Positions 17,469-27,028 of a stretch of DNA of 64,000 nt are shown one piece after another. The DNA is from Micromonospora sediminimaris (lineage in GTDB: Bacteria > Actinomycetota > Actinomycetes > Mycobacteriales > Micromonosporaceae): the NCBI GenBank assembly GCA_900112325.1, contig FOLJ01000002.1:62001-126000 (forward strand), given 5' to 3'. The notes under the pieces were generated by a model. The model was not told the origin of the DNA and ran no database searches. It saw nothing but the letters and a program-made list of their open reading frames with translations. A program made the position numbers and the translations under genes. Position 1 is the first letter of the stretch. Each line of letters begins with the position of its first letter.

Positions 17469-17499
17469 TATGTCTCCTGGTCTCGTTCGCCACGCCCGG

Positions 17500-18651
17500 T
17501 CACGCCGTCATCTCCCCGGCCGGGTCGGTGCCACTGTCCTCCGCGGCGGCCAGCTGCCCACACGCTCCGTCGATCTCGCGACCCCTGGTGTCCCGCACCG
17601 TGGTGGACACCCCGGCGTCGCGCAACCGCCGGACGAACTCCCGCTCGACCGGCTTCGGGCTGGCGTCCCAGCGGCTGCCCGGAGTCGGGTTGAGCGGGAT
17701 CAGGTTCACGTGGGCCAACTTGCCGGCCAGCAGCCGGCCGAGCAGGTCAGCTCGCCACGGCTGGTCGTTCACGTCCTTGATCATCGCGTACTCGATCGAC
17801 ACACGACGGCCCGTGCGGGCCGCGTAGGCCCAGGCGGCGTCCAGCACCTCGCACACCTTCCAGCGCTGGTTGACCGGCACGAGTTCGTCGCGCAGCTCAT
17901 CATCGGGGGCATGCAGCGACAACGCAAGAGTCACGGAGAGGTCTTCGCTGGCCAGTCGGTGGATGGCCGGCACCAGCCCAACCGTGGAAACGGTGATGTG
18001 CCGCTGTGACAGGCCGAGCCCCTCGGGCGGCGGCGCGACCAGGCGGCGGATCGCGGCGATCACCCGGTTGTAGTTCGCCAGCGGCTCCCCCATGCCCATG
18101 AAGACCACGTGCGACAGCCTCGGCGGTGACCCCGCGACCTTGCCGGAGGCGGCCACGCCCGCCAGGTAGACCGCCTGGTCGACGATCTCGGCGGTGGAGA
18201 GGTTGCGGGTCAGGCCGGCCTGACCGGTCGCGCAGAACGGGCACGCCATGCCGCACCCGGCCTGGCTGGAGATGCAGACGGTGACCCGGTCCGGGTAGCC
18301 CATCAGCACGCTCTCCACCAGCGAGCCGTCGTGCAACCGCCACAACGCCTTGCGGGTCGCGCCGTCGTCGCAGGCCAGCTCGCGGACCGGGGTGAGCAGC
18401 CGGGGCAGCAGCTGGTCGGCGAGGCGGTCGCGGGACGACGCCGGCAGATCGGTCATCTGCGCGGGGTCGCGGACCAGCCGGCCGAAATAGTGGGTGGAGA
18501 CCTGCCGGGCCCGGAACGCCGACTCGCCCAGCTTCGTGACCAGGTCCTTCCGGCCGTCGAGGTCGAGGTCGGCGAGGTGTTGCGGTGGCATCGCCGCCCG
18601 ACGCGCGCCAGGCGCGTCCGGGTCGACCGGCATCAGGGGAAGACTCGTCAT
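17500..18651 (-). CDS. rlmN: 23S rRNA/tRNA adenine-C2 methyltransferase RlmN
   Basis: This 383-residue radical-SAM enzyme methylates C2 of A2503 in 23S rRNA (and A37 of some tRNAs). The cluster motif CGMACPFC gives Cys133, Cys137 and Cys140. The resolving cysteine near the end is Cys364 (DGACGQ). The helical N-terminal substrate domain, [13 protein letters not shown] segment and SVEYAMI-like block (VSIEYAMI) are all present, and the length is normal. It lies downstream of cdsA on the same strand, 104 bases away, and is followed by the DivIVA-like gene; this matches the actinobacterial cdsA-rlmN order. Confidence 0.96.
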   Translation of the reverse strand: MTSLPLMPVDPDAPGARRAAMPPQHLADLDLDGRKDLVTKLGESAFRARQVSTHYFGRLVRDPAQMTDLPASSRDRLADQLLPRLLTPVRELACDDGATRKALWRLHDGSLVESVLMGYPDRVTVCISSQAGCGMACPFCATGQAGLTRNLSTAEIVDQAVYLAGVAASGKVAGSPPRLSHVVFMGMGEPLANYNRVIAAIRRLVAPPPEGLGLSQRHITVSTVGLVPAIHRLASEDLSVTLALSLHAPDDELRDELVPVNQRWKVCEVLDAAWAYAARTGRRVSIEYAMIKDVNDQPWRADLLGRLLAGKLAHVNLIPLNPTPGSRWDASPKPVEREFVRRLRDAGVSTTVRDTRGREIDGACGQLAAAEDSGTDPAGEMTA

Positions 18652-18755
18652 AGCACGTCCAGTCTGGCACGCCCGGCTCGGAACGCACTCCTGCGGAGGT
18701 GCCGGATCCGCTCCCGCCTCGTCCGTGCCCCGGTCCCGCCGGCGTGGGCCATGCC

Positions 18756-20042
18756 TCAGTTCACCGCCGGAACGAAGACCACGAGCAGCAGGTACGCCGT
18801 CGGCACCGCGAACAGCACGGAGTCGAGCCGGTCCATCAGGCCGCCGTGACCGGGCAGCAGGTTGCTCATGTCCTTCACGCCGAGATCCCGTTTGATCATC
18901 GACTCGGCGAGGTCACCGAGGACCGCGGCGCCGGAGACCGCCATCCCGAACACGGCACCCCACCAGGGCGCCACGTCGAACAGCAGCCAGAGCAGTACGG
19001 CGCTGCCCAACGCCGCCGCGCCGACCGAGCCGGCAAAGCCCTCCCAGGACTTCTTCGGGCTGATCGTCGGGGCCATCGGCCGCTTGCCGAAGTTGGCGCC
19101 GGCCGCGTACCCACCGGTGTCGGAGAGCACCACCGCGACCAACGTCACCAGCACCCGCAGGGCACCGTCACCGGGAGACGACGCGAGCAGGGCGGCAAAA
19201 CCGCCGAGGAACGGTACGTACACCGAGATCAGGGTCGCGGCGGTCATGTCCCGCCGGAGGTTGGCCGTACCGTCGCCGAGCCGCCAGACCAGGGTGCCCG
19301 CCACGGTGACCAGGAGGCCGAGCAGGAGCGCGTCCAGCCCGGCGAACCAGGCCAGGGTGACGGTGAGCACCCCACCGGCGACCAGCGGCACCAGCGGTAC
19401 CTCGGCGCCGCCACGACGCACCGCGCGGGACATCTCCCAGATGCCGACGCCGAACGCTGCGGCGAGCACCAGCAGGAACGCCGGGGTGTAGAGGAACAGG
19501 GGCAGCAGGACCGCCGCGCCCAGGCCCACGCCGACCGAGATGGCCGCCGGCAGGTTCCGCCCGGCTCGGCTCGCGCCCGGCTGGGTGGCCGGTCGGCCGG
19601 CACCGGCCCGACGGCGGCCCCGGTGGCGCCGACCCGGGGCGTCCGGCCCGTCGGGCTCTGCTGTCCCGGGGCCTGCGTCCTCGGACGGCACTGCCGCGAG
19701 TTGGGTGGTGGGCGCGTCGTCATGGTCCCGCACCGGCGTCAGCTGGGTGGTGGGCGCCTCGTCATGGTCCCGACCGGCACCCACCCGCACCGGCGCGATC
19801 TGCGCGGTGGGCGCGTCGCCGTGGTCGAGGTCGTGGACTCCGTTGCGCCCGTGCGGTGGCTGGTCCCAGCTGGTGGGTCCGCGCCCGTTGCGGCCTTCCT
19901 GGGCCGGCCGGTCGCCGACGTACCGGCCGCGGCCCCACGGACCGGGTTCCACGTCCGGGTCCGGCCAGGGCAGCGCGGTGGGTCGGTCCGGGCGATCCCA
20001 GTCACGGGCGTCGGCGCCGCCGTAGGGGTCGAGGTGGGACAT
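18756..20042 (-). CDS. cdsA: Phosphatidate cytidylyltransferase CdsA
   Basis: This enzyme makes CDP-diacylglycerol from phosphatidate and CTP, the branch point for membrane phospholipids. The C-terminal signature is complete: SMIKRD-x3-KD, then [11 protein letters not shown]. About eight hydrophobic helices fill residues 155-428. The first ~150 residues are a charged, disordered cytoplasmic tail with three degenerate copies of a unit like DAPTTQL-PV, unusual for the enzyme itself but common in actinobacterial versions. I chose ATG 20042 (MSHLDPYGG, 428 residues) because the longer frame reads back through the palindrome at 20237-20311. No clear ribosome site is visible. The gene follows frr, across that palindrome. 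Confidence 0.93.
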   Translation of the reverse strand: MSHLDPYGGADARDWDRPDRPTALPWPDPDVEPGPWGRGRYVGDRPAQEGRNGRGPTSWDQPPHGRNGVHDLDHGDAPTAQIAPVRVGAGRDHDEAPTTQLTPVRDHDDAPTTQLAAVPSEDAGPGTAEPDGPDAPGRRHRGRRRAGAGRPATQPGASRAGRNLPAAISVGVGLGAAVLLPLFLYTPAFLLVLAAAFGVGIWEMSRAVRRGGAEVPLVPLVAGGVLTVTLAWFAGLDALLLGLLVTVAGTLVWRLGDGTANLRRDMTAATLISVYVPFLGGFAALLASSPGDGALRVLVTLVAVVLSDTGGYAAGANFGKRPMAPTISPKKSWEGFAGSVGAAALGSAVLLWLLFDVAPWWGAVFGMAVSGAAVLGDLAESMIKRDLGVKDMSNLLPGHGGLMDRLDSVLFAVPTAYLLLVVFVPAVN

Positions 20043-20236
20043 CACGCACCAGGGGGAAGCGGTACGAGATCCACCACTTGACGCACAGCCACTACCATCC
20101 CCTACCCGCGCGAGGCGCTCCGTCTGATGTGCCGGCCTGTCGGCTGGCCGATCCCCACCGTTCACCGTCGGGTCACCGGGAATCGTGCCGAGCCTACTGC
20201 ACCCGTCCGCCCGGCAGGACGTACCGGTATCCGCTC

Positions 20237-20311
20237 CCACCTCCTTGATCATGAAGTTGTCACCACGCCACGCCGGTGGCGGGGACAACAACTTCATGAT
20301 CAAGGAGGTGG
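20237..20311 (-). terminator. Long inverted repeat, TTGATCA family
   Basis: Perfect 24-bp arms (20237-20260 and 20288-20311) contain CTTGATCATGAAGTTGT and its complement around a 27-base loop. The element starts 11 bases past the frr stop and ends 194 bases before cdsA, so it should end frr messages or protect their 3' ends. Confidence 0.7.
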
Positions 20312-20322
20312 TGACCTCGGCG

Positions 20323-20880
20323 TCAGACTTCCAGGAGTTCGGACTCCTTGTGCTTGACCAACTCGTCGACGTGCGACACGTAGCGCTGGGTCAGGTCGTC
20401 CAGTTCCTTCTCCGCGCGACGGCCCTCGTCCTCGCCGACCTCGCCGTCCTTGACGAGCCGGTCCAGCTCTTCCTTGCCCTTGCGGCGGATGTTGCGGATG
20501 GCGACCTTCGCCTCCTCACCCTTGTGCCGGGCCACCTTGATCATGTCGCGACGGCGTTCCTCGGTCATCTGCGGGAGCAGGATGCGCAGCTGGTTGCCCT
20601 CGTTGTTCGGGTTGACCCCGAGGTCCGAGTCGCGGATCGCCTTCTCCATCGCGTTGATCTGCGAGTTGTCGTACGGCTTGATGATGGCCATGCGCGGCTC
20701 GGGCACGGCCACCGACGCCATCTGCGTCAGCGGGGTCGGGCTGCCGTAGTAGTCGATGATGACCTTGGAGAACATGGCTGGAGTCGCGCGACCGGTGCGG
20801 ATGGCGCCGAACTCCTCCTTGGCGTGCTCGACCGCACGCTCCATCTTCTCCTCGGCCTCGAGGAGGGTGTCGTCGATCAC
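20323..20880 (-). CDS. frr: Ribosome recycling factor
   Basis: This 185-residue protein, with EF-G, splits post-termination ribosomes. The sequence is the standard two-domain RRF: coiled-coil arms at both ends ([34 protein letters not shown]) around the small beta domain, with the conserved RTGRATP and [21 protein letters not shown] use GTG 20880 because GAGGAG lies five bases before it and the length is exactly that of the family. An upstream ATG at 20928 would add 16 atypical residues. It lies 80 bases after pyrH, with which it is normally co-transcribed. Confidence 0.97.
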   Translation of the reverse strand: MIDDTLLEAEEKMERAVEHAKEEFGAIRTGRATPAMFSKVIIDYYGSPTPLTQMASVAVPEPRMAIIKPYDNSQINAMEKAIRDSDLGVNPNNEGNQLRILLPQMTEERRRDMIKVARHKGEEAKVAIRNIRRKGKEELDRLVKDGEVGEDEGRRAEKELDDLTQRYVSHVDELVKHKESELLEV

Positions 20881-20960
20881 CGGTCTCCTCGCCTCCTTCT
20901 TGTGCTCGTCGTGGGCTTGTCGGGTCACCGGGACCGCCGAAATCGCCGTCGGCGGTCGGC

Positions 20961-21728
20961 TCAGGTGGTGATCAGCGTGCCGATCTTGTCGCCACCCACG
21001 GCCCGGACGATCGTGTCGTCGCCCTGCGCGCCGAAGACCAGCATCGGCAGGCCGTTCTCCATGCAGAGGCTGAAGGCGGCCGCGTCGGCGACCCGGAGGT
21101 TGCGACGCAGCACCTCGGAGAAGGTGATCGAGTCGAACTTGCTGGCGGTCGGATCGATCCGGGGATCGGCCGTGTAGACGCCGTCCACGCCGTTCTTGCT
21201 CATCAGCACGACGTCCGCGTGGATCTCCAGCGCGCGCTGGGCGGCCACCGTGTCGGTGGAGAAGTACGGCATGCCCGCGCCGGCGCCGAAGATGACCACG
21301 CGGCCCTTCTCCAGGTGCCGGATCGCCCGCAGCGGGATGTACGGCTCGGCCACCTGGGCCATCGTGATGGCGCTCTGCACCCGGGTCTCGATGCCCTCCT
21401 TCTCCAGGAAGTCCTGGAGGGCCAGGCAGTTCATCACCGTGCCGAGCATGCCCATGTAGTCCGCCCGGGCGCGGTCCATGCCCCGCTTCTGCAACTCCGC
21501 GCCACGGAAGAAATTGCCGCCGCCGACCACCACGGAGACCTGCACACCGCGGCGTACCACGGTGGCGATCTGCCGGGCGATGGCCTGCACCACGTCCGGG
21601 TCGACGCCGATGGCGCCACCACCGAACACCTCGCCGGACAGCTTCAACACCACCCGCCGGGCCCGGCCGGGCGGTGGTGCCGTCGGATCGTCCGCCGCCA
21701 ACGTCCGGTCACTCACAACCTGCGTCAT
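20961..21728 (-). CDS. pyrH: UMP kinase
   Basis: This 255-residue hexameric bacterial-type UMP kinase phosphorylates UMP to UDP in pyrimidine synthesis. Residues ~25-35 ([12 protein letters not shown]) start the amino-acid-kinase fold. GGGNFFRG, the [11 protein letters not shown] block and [11 protein letters not shown] are the conserved nucleotide-site segments. About 20 extra residues precede the domain, common in actinobacteria. It lies upstream of frr and downstream of the tsf terminator, so the pyrH-frr pair probably has its own promoter in 21729-21790. Confidence 0.96.
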   Translation of the reverse strand: MTQVVSDRTLAADDPTAPPPGRARRVVLKLSGEVFGGGAIGVDPDVVQAIARQIATVVRRGVQVSVVVGGGNFFRGAELQKRGMDRARADYMGMLGTVMNCLALQDFLEKEGIETRVQSAITMAQVAEPYIPLRAIRHLEKGRVVIFGAGAGMPYFSTDTVAAQRALEIHADVVLMSKNGVDGVYTADPRIDPTASKFDSITFSEVLRRNLRVADAAAFSLCMENGLPMLVFGAQGDDTIVRAVGGDKIGTLITT

Positions 21729-21790
21729 CCGCCCGTCCTTCCCCCACTGGCGCGCTCGGGTGCGCGTACCTGCCGCTGCCGACCTTATGG

Positions 21791-21838
21791 GACGAGGAGG
21801 CCGCGGTGTGTGTCGCGTACACCGGCGGCCTCCTCGTC
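21791..21838 (-). terminator. Hairpin terminator after tsf
   Basis: The stem GACGAGGAGGCCGC-GGTGT (21791-21809) pairs with 21819-21838 with a single bulged G. It begins 45 bases past the tsf stop and separates rpsB-tsf from pyrH-frr. Confidence 0.75.
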
Positions 21839-21883
21839 TCGTCGTTGCTCCCAGCCCACGGGCGCGGTGCGCCCCGAGCCGGC

Positions 21884-22711
21884 TCAGGCCTGGCCGACCT
21901 CGAACCGCACGAAGCCGGTGACCTCGATGCCGGCCTCGGCCAGCACCTGCTTCACCGTCTTCTTGTTGTCGGTCACCGAGGACTGCTCCAGCAGGACGAA
22001 GTCCTTGAAGAAGGAGTTGACCCGGCCCTCGACGATCTTCGGCAGCGCGGCCTCGGGCTTGTTCTCCTCGCGGGCGGTCTGCTCGGCGATACGCCGCTCG
22101 GACTCGACGACCTCGGCCGGCACCTCGTCACGGGTGAGGTACTGCGGCCGCATCGCGGCGATCTGCATCGCCGCGCCACGCGCGTCGGCGTCGCCCGCCT
22201 CGTCGGCCTTGCCGGTGTACTGCACCAGCACGCCCACCGCCGGCGGCAGGTCCTGCGCCTTACGGTGCAGGTAGACCGCGACCGTGCCGTCGAGCTTGGC
22301 GAAACGGTTGAGCACCAGCTTCTCGCCGATCTTGGCGGACTGCTCCTGCACCAGGTCGGCGACGGTACGGCCGTCGATCTCGGTGGCGAGCAGCTGCTCG
22401 GCGTTGCTGACACCGGCGCGCTCGCCGTGCTCGACCAGCTGCTGCGCCAGCGCGATGAAGCTGTCGTTCTTGGCGACGAAGTCGGTCTCGCAGTTGAGTT
22501 CGAGCAGCGCCTTGCCGGAGTGCGCGACCAGACCGTTCGCGGCGGTCCGGCCGGCCCGCTTGCCGACGTCCTTGGCGCCCTTGACGCGCAGGATCTCGAC
22601 GGCCTTGTCGAAGTCGCCCTCGGCCTCGGTCAGGGCCTTCTTGCTGTCCATCATGCCGGCGCCGGTCAGGTCGCGGAGCTTCTTGACGTCCGCGGCGGTG
22701 ATCTGGGACAT
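21884..22711 (-). CDS. tsf: Elongation factor Ts
   Basis: This 275-residue protein is the nucleotide exchange factor for EF-Tu. The N-terminal UBA-like part contains the signature [19 protein letters not shown]. The core has FVAKND and [11 protein letters not shown]. The length is normal for actinobacteria. It lies 133 bases after rpsB in the usual rpsB-tsf order, with a 12-bp inverted repeat in the gap. The ribosome site is GAAGAGAGAG before ATG 22711. Confidence 0.97.
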   Translation of the reverse strand: MSQITAADVKKLRDLTGAGMMDSKKALTEAEGDFDKAVEILRVKGAKDVGKRAGRTAANGLVAHSGKALLELNCETDFVAKNDSFIALAQQLVEHGERAGVSNAEQLLATEIDGRTVADLVQEQSAKIGEKLVLNRFAKLDGTVAVYLHRKAQDLPPAVGVLVQYTGKADEAGDADARGAAMQIAAMRPQYLTRDEVPAEVVESERRIAEQTAREENKPEAALPKIVEGRVNSFFKDFVLLEQSSVTDNKKTVKQVLAEAGIEVTGFVRFEVGQA

Positions 22712-22799
22712 GGCTCTCTCTTCGGTGTTGAGACTGCGTGGAATGGTCTGAGGTGACGATTACCCGGTTCCGAGAGGTTCGTGCCCGGTCTACCCGCCG

Positions 22800-22832
22800 C
22801 CGGTCACCGTCGGTGGAACGGACGGTGACCGG
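22800..22832 (-). terminator. Inverted repeat between rpsB and tsf (possible attenuator)
   Basis: Perfect 12-bp arms CCGGTCACCGTC and complement (22800-22811; 22821-22832) lie 12 bases past the rpsB stop. As tsf follows on the same strand, partial termination or mRNA processing is more likely than a full stop. Confidence 0.55.
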
Positions 22833-22844
22833 ACGGCGGTACGG

Positions 22845-23732
22845 TCACTGGCCGGAGACGGCGGCCGGCTGCTCGGCCGCGGGCTGCTCGGCGGCGGGCT
22901 GCTCGGCGGCCGGCTGCTCAGCGGCCGGCTGCTGCTCGTCGGCCTTCTTCGGCTCCTCGAGCAGCTCGCGCTCCCACTCGGCGAGCGGCTCGTCGGTGGC
23001 GACACCCGCCTCCGGCTTCTCGTCGCCGCCCCGGCGACGACCGGAGCGGGCGATCAGGCCATCGGCCACGGCGGCGGCGACGACCTTGGTCAGCAGCTCG
23101 GCCGAGCGGATCGCGTCGTCGTTACCCGGAATCGGGAAGTCGACCTCGTCCGGGTCGCAGTTGGTGTCGAGCACGGCGATCACCGGGATGCCCAGCTTGC
23201 GGGCCTCGTCGACGGCGATGTGCTCCTTCTTGGTGTCGACCACCCAGACCGCGGCCGGGAGCTTCTGCATGTCCCGCAGACCGCCCAGGGTGCGGGTCAG
23301 CTTGATCTTCTCGCGGGAGAGCTGCAGGGTCTCCTTCTTGGTGTAGCCGGCGGCGGTGCCGCTGAGGTCGCCGAGGGCCTCCAGCTCCTTCATCCGCTGC
23401 AGCCGCTTGTACACCGTCTGGAAGTTGGTCAGCATCCCGCCGAGCCAGCGGTGGTTGACGTACGGCTGGCCGACGCGGGTCGCCTGCTCGGCGATCGCCT
23501 CCTGCGCCTGCTTCTTCGTGCCGACGAAGAGGATGCTGCCGCCCTCGGCCACCGTGTTGCGCACGAAGTCGTACGCCTTCTCGATGTAGTCGAGGGTCTG
23601 GCGCAGGTCGATGATGTAGATGCCGTTACGCTCGGTGAAGATGAAGCGCTTCATCTTCGGGTTCCAGCGCCGGGTCTGGTGCCCGAAGTGAACACCACTT
23701 TCCAGCAGCTGACGCATGGTCACGACGGCCAT
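22845..23732 (-). CDS. rpsB: 30S ribosomal protein S2
   Basis: This 295-residue protein has the canonical S2 start [20 protein letters not shown]. The start at 23732 has TAGGAG eight bases upstream; a longer frame to 24035 is not credible. The coiled-coil insertion ([14 protein letters not shown]) and the C-terminal [21 protein letters not shown] block are present. After about residue 235 there is an extra acidic tail ending in five near-identical PAAEQ units encoded by 15-bp tandem repeats (about 22860-22935). Such a tail is not part of the S2 fold and is probably disordered on the ribosome surface. Confidence 0.97.
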   Translation of the reverse strand: MAVVTMRQLLESGVHFGHQTRRWNPKMKRFIFTERNGIYIIDLRQTLDYIEKAYDFVRNTVAEGGSILFVGTKKQAQEAIAEQATRVGQPYVNHRWLGGMLTNFQTVYKRLQRMKELEALGDLSGTAAGYTKKETLQLSREKIKLTRTLGGLRDMQKLPAAVWVVDTKKEHIAVDEARKLGIPVIAVLDTNCDPDEVDFPIPGNDDAIRSAELLTKVVAAAVADGLIARSGRRRGGDEKPEAGVATDEPLAEWERELLEEPKKADEQQPAAEQPAAEQPAAEQPAAEQPAAVSGQ

Positions 23733-23908
23733 GATTCGTACTCCTAGCGGTCCCTGGTTGTCTCGCCCGGCCGGCGGCCGGGCGTCCTGGTGCCCGGTCG
23801 TCGACCATGGTGGGCCCGACCGGGTCGGGACCAGGGAGGCCGCCGCCGCACGACGATTCGTGAGGAGGGCACGCGAGGTCGACCGCACGAGGCGGTCGCC
23901 GGTTGACC

Positions 23909-23914
23909 AGTGTA
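23909..23914 (-). promoter_or_regulatory. Possible -10 element for rpsB
   Basis: TACACT on the reverse strand, about 180 bases before the rpsB start, fits a housekeeping -10 box. The -35 is poor (TGGCAC at 15 bases spacing). The ~180-base leader this implies is long enough for autoregulation by S2, which is inference. Confidence 0.3.
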
Positions 23915-23959
23915 CGCGCCCTCCCGACCGTGCCACGCCCGGGTGCGGCGAGACTCCGC

Positions 23960-24892
23960 TCAACCGGCGGCGATCGCGGCAACCAGGAAGAGCGCCAGCC
24001 CGACCGTCAGGTACGCGGTCGGCGGTCGCAACCATCCGCGCGCACCGTCACTCAGCGACAACCCGGTCGTCCGTAGCCCGTAGAGACCGGCCGCGAAGAT
24101 CGGCAACCCGCAGACCAGGAAGGTGCCCGCCAACACGTCCCCGGCAGCAACCGGGTCGGCGGTCGCGCCGTGCAGCAGTACCCGCAGCGCAGGCAGCTCG
24201 AAGATCACGACCAGCACGGCGAAGAGCACCGCGAGCACCGGACGCCGCGTCCGGTATACGCCGTCCCCGGCCGGCACCCCTGGCTGGACGCCGCCCGTCG
24301 GGTGGCCGGGGGCCGGGTGGCCCGTCATCGGGTGACCGGGGGCCGGGTGACCGGCCGTCTGGTGACCGGTCACGGCGTCGGCGGAGCCGGGCGGGGCCTC
24401 ACCCACCGGCGGTTCCGTCCGGGGTGCCACCGACGGCACCGGCCCGGTCGGCTGCTCCAACGGGTTGGTCACCTCGGACCCGCGTTTGGCCTCGACGATC
24501 GGGTATCCGGCCAGCGCGGCGCGGGTCGGATCGGTCGACACCGGCGCCCCGCCGCTGGTGGGGCCCACCTCGCGGGCCGCGCGCCAGCCGGAGCGATCGA
24601 CCGGCAACTCGCCGGAGACGTCCGGTTCGGCCGGTTCCGCCCGGCGGGAACGCGACGCCCGGTAGCGCTCGGTCTCCGCCGCGACATCCCCGAGCGGATC
24701 TGTCAGGGCACCGCGTCGCGGAGAGCCGTACCGGTCGTCATCGTCGCCGCGTTGCTCGGGCACCGCACGCGGCTCGTCGCCGGGGTAGTACCCCTCTCCC
24801 ACCGGACGCCACTGCGGGTCGGCGTAGCCACCCTCACGATCGCCCGGATACCAGCGCGACTCCTGGTCGTCGAAACTGCGTCGTCCGTCCAC
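23960..24892 (-). CDS. Uncharacterised protein: disordered GHP-rich N-terminus, 3-helix membrane end
   Basis: I do not recognise a family. The ~310 residues fall in two parts. A charged, disordered N-terminal part (~200 residues) has aspartate-rich and YPGD-type motifs, ending in a run of GHPxxGHP repeats near 24290-24370. The C-terminal ~110 residues carry three or four hydrophobic helices ([40 protein letters not shown]; the end [18 protein letters not shown]). I chose GTG 24892 ([10 protein letters not shown]) because residues before it look non-coding; there is no ribosome site, so a leaderless start is possible. It stands between rpsB and the divergent yraN. Confidence 0.65.
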   Translation of the reverse strand: MDGRRSFDDQESRWYPGDREGGYADPQWRPVGEGYYPGDEPRAVPEQRGDDDDRYGSPRRGALTDPLGDVAAETERYRASRSRRAEPAEPDVSGELPVDRSGWRAAREVGPTSGGAPVSTDPTRAALAGYPIVEAKRGSEVTNPLEQPTGPVPSVAPRTEPPVGEAPPGSADAVTGHQTAGHPAPGHPMTGHPAPGHPTGGVQPGVPAGDGVYRTRRPVLAVLFAVLVVIFELPALRVLLHGATADPVAAGDVLAGTFLVCGLPIFAAGLYGLRTTGLSLSDGARGWLRPPTAYLTVGLALFLVAAIAAG

Positions 24893-24991
24893 GCCCGGCA
24901 CCGTATGCGACCGGCGGTTCGCGCGCCATCCGACCCCGCACCTGACCAGCGACAAAGGCCGCTATAGCACATCTAGGACATGATCGTCCGT

Positions 24992-25019
24992 TCGTCCACA
25001 ACACCCTCGGCTGTCCACA
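24992..25019 (+). promoter_or_regulatory. Paired TCCACA boxes upstream of yraN
   Basis: TCGTCCACA (24992-25000) and CTGTCCACA (25011-25019) start 19 bases apart and end 52 bases before the yraN start. Each differs by one base from the actinobacterial DnaA box TTGTCCACA. A pair with the same spacing and distance stands before the M23 peptidase gene at 31299-31326. Confidence 0.4.
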
Positions 25020-25071
25020 GGCCAGCAGGGCGGGGGCGCCGCGAGATCCCGTACGGGAGCAGGGTGCGCTC

Positions 25072-25434
25072 ATGACCAAGCGGAACCAGGCGATCGGCGA
25101 GTACGGGGAACGCTGCGCCGTACGTCACCTGATCGAAGCGGGACTGCGCCCGGTTGCCCGCAACTGGCGCTGCCGCGCCGGAGAGATCGACATCATCGCC
25201 TGGGATGGGCCGGTGCTCGCCTTCTGCGAGGTGAAGACCCGGCGCACCGCGACCTTCGGCAGCCCTGCCGAGGCGGTGGTGCCCCGCAAGGCCCGCCGGC
25301 TACGGGGGCTCGCCGCCGCCTGGCTCGCCGCCACCGGCACCACCGCAGACGAGGTCCGTTTCGACGTCATCTCGGTGCTGCTGCCCCGCATCGGCCGGGC
25401 ACACGTCGAGCACGTCAAGGACGCCTTCCAATGA
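25072..25434 (+). CDS. YraN/UPF0102 endonuclease-fold protein
   Basis: This 120-residue protein has the restriction-endonuclease-like fold of UPF0102. The nuclease-type residues are present: GEYGE near the start, RAGEIDIIAWDG and FCEVKTRR, giving E-xn-D-x-xn-E-x-K. Biochemical function is not settled; the family is usually next to yifB and dprA, as here, and may act in DNA processing or Holliday-junction metabolism. It is the first gene of a forward cluster. The next start is 76 bases on, across a repeat element. Confidence 0.92.
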   Translation: MTKRNQAIGEYGERCAVRHLIEAGLRPVARNWRCRAGEIDIIAWDGPVLAFCEVKTRRTATFGSPAEAVVPRKARRLRGLAAAWLAATGTTADEVRFDVISVLLPRIGRAHVEHVKDAFQ

Positions 25435-25436
25435 GG

Positions 25437-25510
25437 GAGCGCAGCGAGCGAATCATCCGGCTCAGCGCGTTGGAGCCTCATCGGGACGCCGAGCGAAGCG
25501 AGGTGGTCCG
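25437..25510 (+). repeat. Intergenic element with GAGCG-AGCGAG motifs
   Basis: The yraN-yifB gap contains GGGAGCGCAGCGAGCGAAT near its start and GCCGAGCGAAGCGAGGTGG near its end. The same GAGCGNAGCGAG core appears twice. From memory, strings like this are scattered between genes in Micromonosporaceae. The last part also supplies the yifB ribosome site (CGAGGTGG). Confidence 0.5.
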
Positions 25511-27028
25511 ATGAGCTACGCCCGGGTGCTCTGCGTCGGTCTGGTCGGGGTGACCGGGCAGTTGGTGGAGGTGGAGGTGGATCTCGCCGCCGGCCTGCCG
25601 GGGGTGGTGATCTCCGGGCTACCCGACACCGCCCTGCACGAGGCGCGCGACCGGGTTCGGGCCGCTGTGGTCAACTCCGGCCAGCGGTGGCCGAACCGCC
25701 GGATCACTCTCAACCTGCTGCCGGCCACCCTGCCCAAATTCGGTTCGGCCTTCGACCTGGCGATCGCGGTGGCGCTGCTCGGGGGCTCCGGCGAGCTTCC
25801 CCTGTTGCCGCTGGACGGTGTGGCGGTCCTCGGCGAGTTGGGCTTGGACGGCACCGTACGGCCGGTCCGGGGCGTACTGCCGATGGTCGCCGCGGCGGCG
25901 AAGGCCGGCGTACAACGGGTGATCGTCCCGGCCGGCAACACCGCCGAGGCGGCGGTCGTCCCCGGGCTGCTGGTACGCGGCGTGGACACCCTGCACCGGC
26001 TGGTCGCCTTCGTCCGCGACGGCACGCCGCTGATCGAGCCGCCGGTCGACGCTCCGCCGCCGTCCGCACCCGGTCCCGACCTGGCCGAGGTCGCCGGGCA
26101 GGGTCTGGGCCGCCGCGCTCTGGAGGTCGCCGCCGCAGGTGGCCACCACCTGGCACTGATCGGGCCTCCGGGAGCGGGCAAGACGATGCTCGCCGAGCGG
26201 CTGCCGTCGATCCTGCCGGAACTGGACGACGAGGCTGCGCTGGAGGTCACCGCTGTGCATTCGATCGCCGGTCTGTTGCCGGCAGGTGGCAGGTTGATCC
26301 GGCGCCCACCGTTCCAGGCACCTCATCACACCGCGACCGTCCCCTCGATCGTCGGGGGCGGGTCAGGGCTCGCCCGGCCCGGTGCGATCTCGCTCGCCCA
26401 CCGCGGGGTGCTGCTCATGGACGAGGCGCCCGAGTTCAGCAAGGCGGCGCTGGAGGCGCTACGTCAGCCGTTGGAGCACGGCCGGGTGCTGCTGGCCCGC
26501 AGCCGGGGCAGCGCCGAGTACCCGGCCCGCGCCCAACTGGTCATCGCGGCCAACCCCTGCCCGTGTGCGAACCCGGCCGGCGACGACCGATGCGAATGTC
26601 CCCCGCTGGCCCGCCGTCGTTACCTCGGCCGGCTCTCCGGTCCGCTGCTCGACCGGATCGATCTCCAGGTGCGGCTACCACCGATGCGCGCCGCCGAGCT
26701 GATGGAGACGACCAGTCACGAGTCATCAGCGGTGGTCGCCCGGCGGGTGGCTGCGGCACGGGCGGCGGCGGCCGAGCGCTGGGCACCGCTGGGTCGACGG
26801 CTCAACGCCGAGATACCCGGTCCGGAGCTGCGTCGAGCGCCGTGGCGACTGCCCGGTCGGGTCACCGTCGAGCTGCGGTCCCGGCTCGACTCCGGGTCGC
26901 TCTCCGCCCGCGGCTTCGACCGGGTCGTCCGACTCGCCTGGACGATCGCCGACCTGGACGGGCGGGCACGGCCGGACGCGGGGGACGTCGGTGAGGCCAT
27001 CGCACTCAGGACGGGAGAGGGCATATGA
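25511..27028 (+). CDS. YifB/ComM-family Mg-chelatase-like AAA+ ATPase
   Basis: This 505-residue protein has an N-terminal ChlI-like Lon-substrate-fold domain (residues 1-170, PGVVISGLPDTALHEARDRVRAA), then a AAA+ module with Walker A GPPGAGKTMLAERL (~218-231) and Walker B LLMDEAPEF (~303). A Cys cluster (NPCPCANPAGDDRCECPP) and a C-terminal helical domain follow. The relative ComM is a branch-migration helicase in natural transformation; the actinobacterial role is untested. Its stop overlaps the dprA start (ATGA, 27025-27028), so the two are translationally coupled, consistent with a shared DNA-uptake or recombination task. Confidence 0.93.
   Translation: MSYARVLCVGLVGVTGQLVEVEVDLAAGLPGVVISGLPDTALHEARDRVRAAVVNSGQRWPNRRITLNLLPATLPKFGSAFDLAIAVALLGGSGELPLLPLDGVAVLGELGLDGTVRPVRGVLPMVAAAAKAGVQRVIVPAGNTAEAAVVPGLLVRGVDTLHRLVAFVRDGTPLIEPPVDAPPPSAPGPDLAEVAGQGLGRRALEVAAAGGHHLALIGPPGAGKTMLAERLPSILPELDDEAALEVTAVHSIAGLLPAGGRLIRRPPFQAPHHTATVPSIVGGGSGLARPGAISLAHRGVLLMDEAPEFSKAALEALRQPLEHGRVLLARSRGSAEYPARAQLVIAANPCPCANPAGDDRCECPPLARRRYLGRLSGPLLDRIDLQVRLPPMRAAELMETTSHESSAVVARRVAAARAAAAERWAPLGRRLNAEIPGPELRRAPWRLPGRVTVELRSRLDSGSLSARGFDRVVRLAWTIADLDGRARPDAGDVGEAIALRTGEGI

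Noticed and set aside
20043..20303. Longer CdsA start at 20303
   Set aside because: The extra residues are the translated palindrome and non-coding sequence; ATG 20042 is the family start.
22860..22935. CRISPR-like short repeats
   Set aside because: In-frame 15-bp coding repeats of rpsB with no spacers.
24992..25019. Replication origin
   Set aside because: Only two imperfect DnaA-like boxes and no dnaA, dnaN or gyrase genes.
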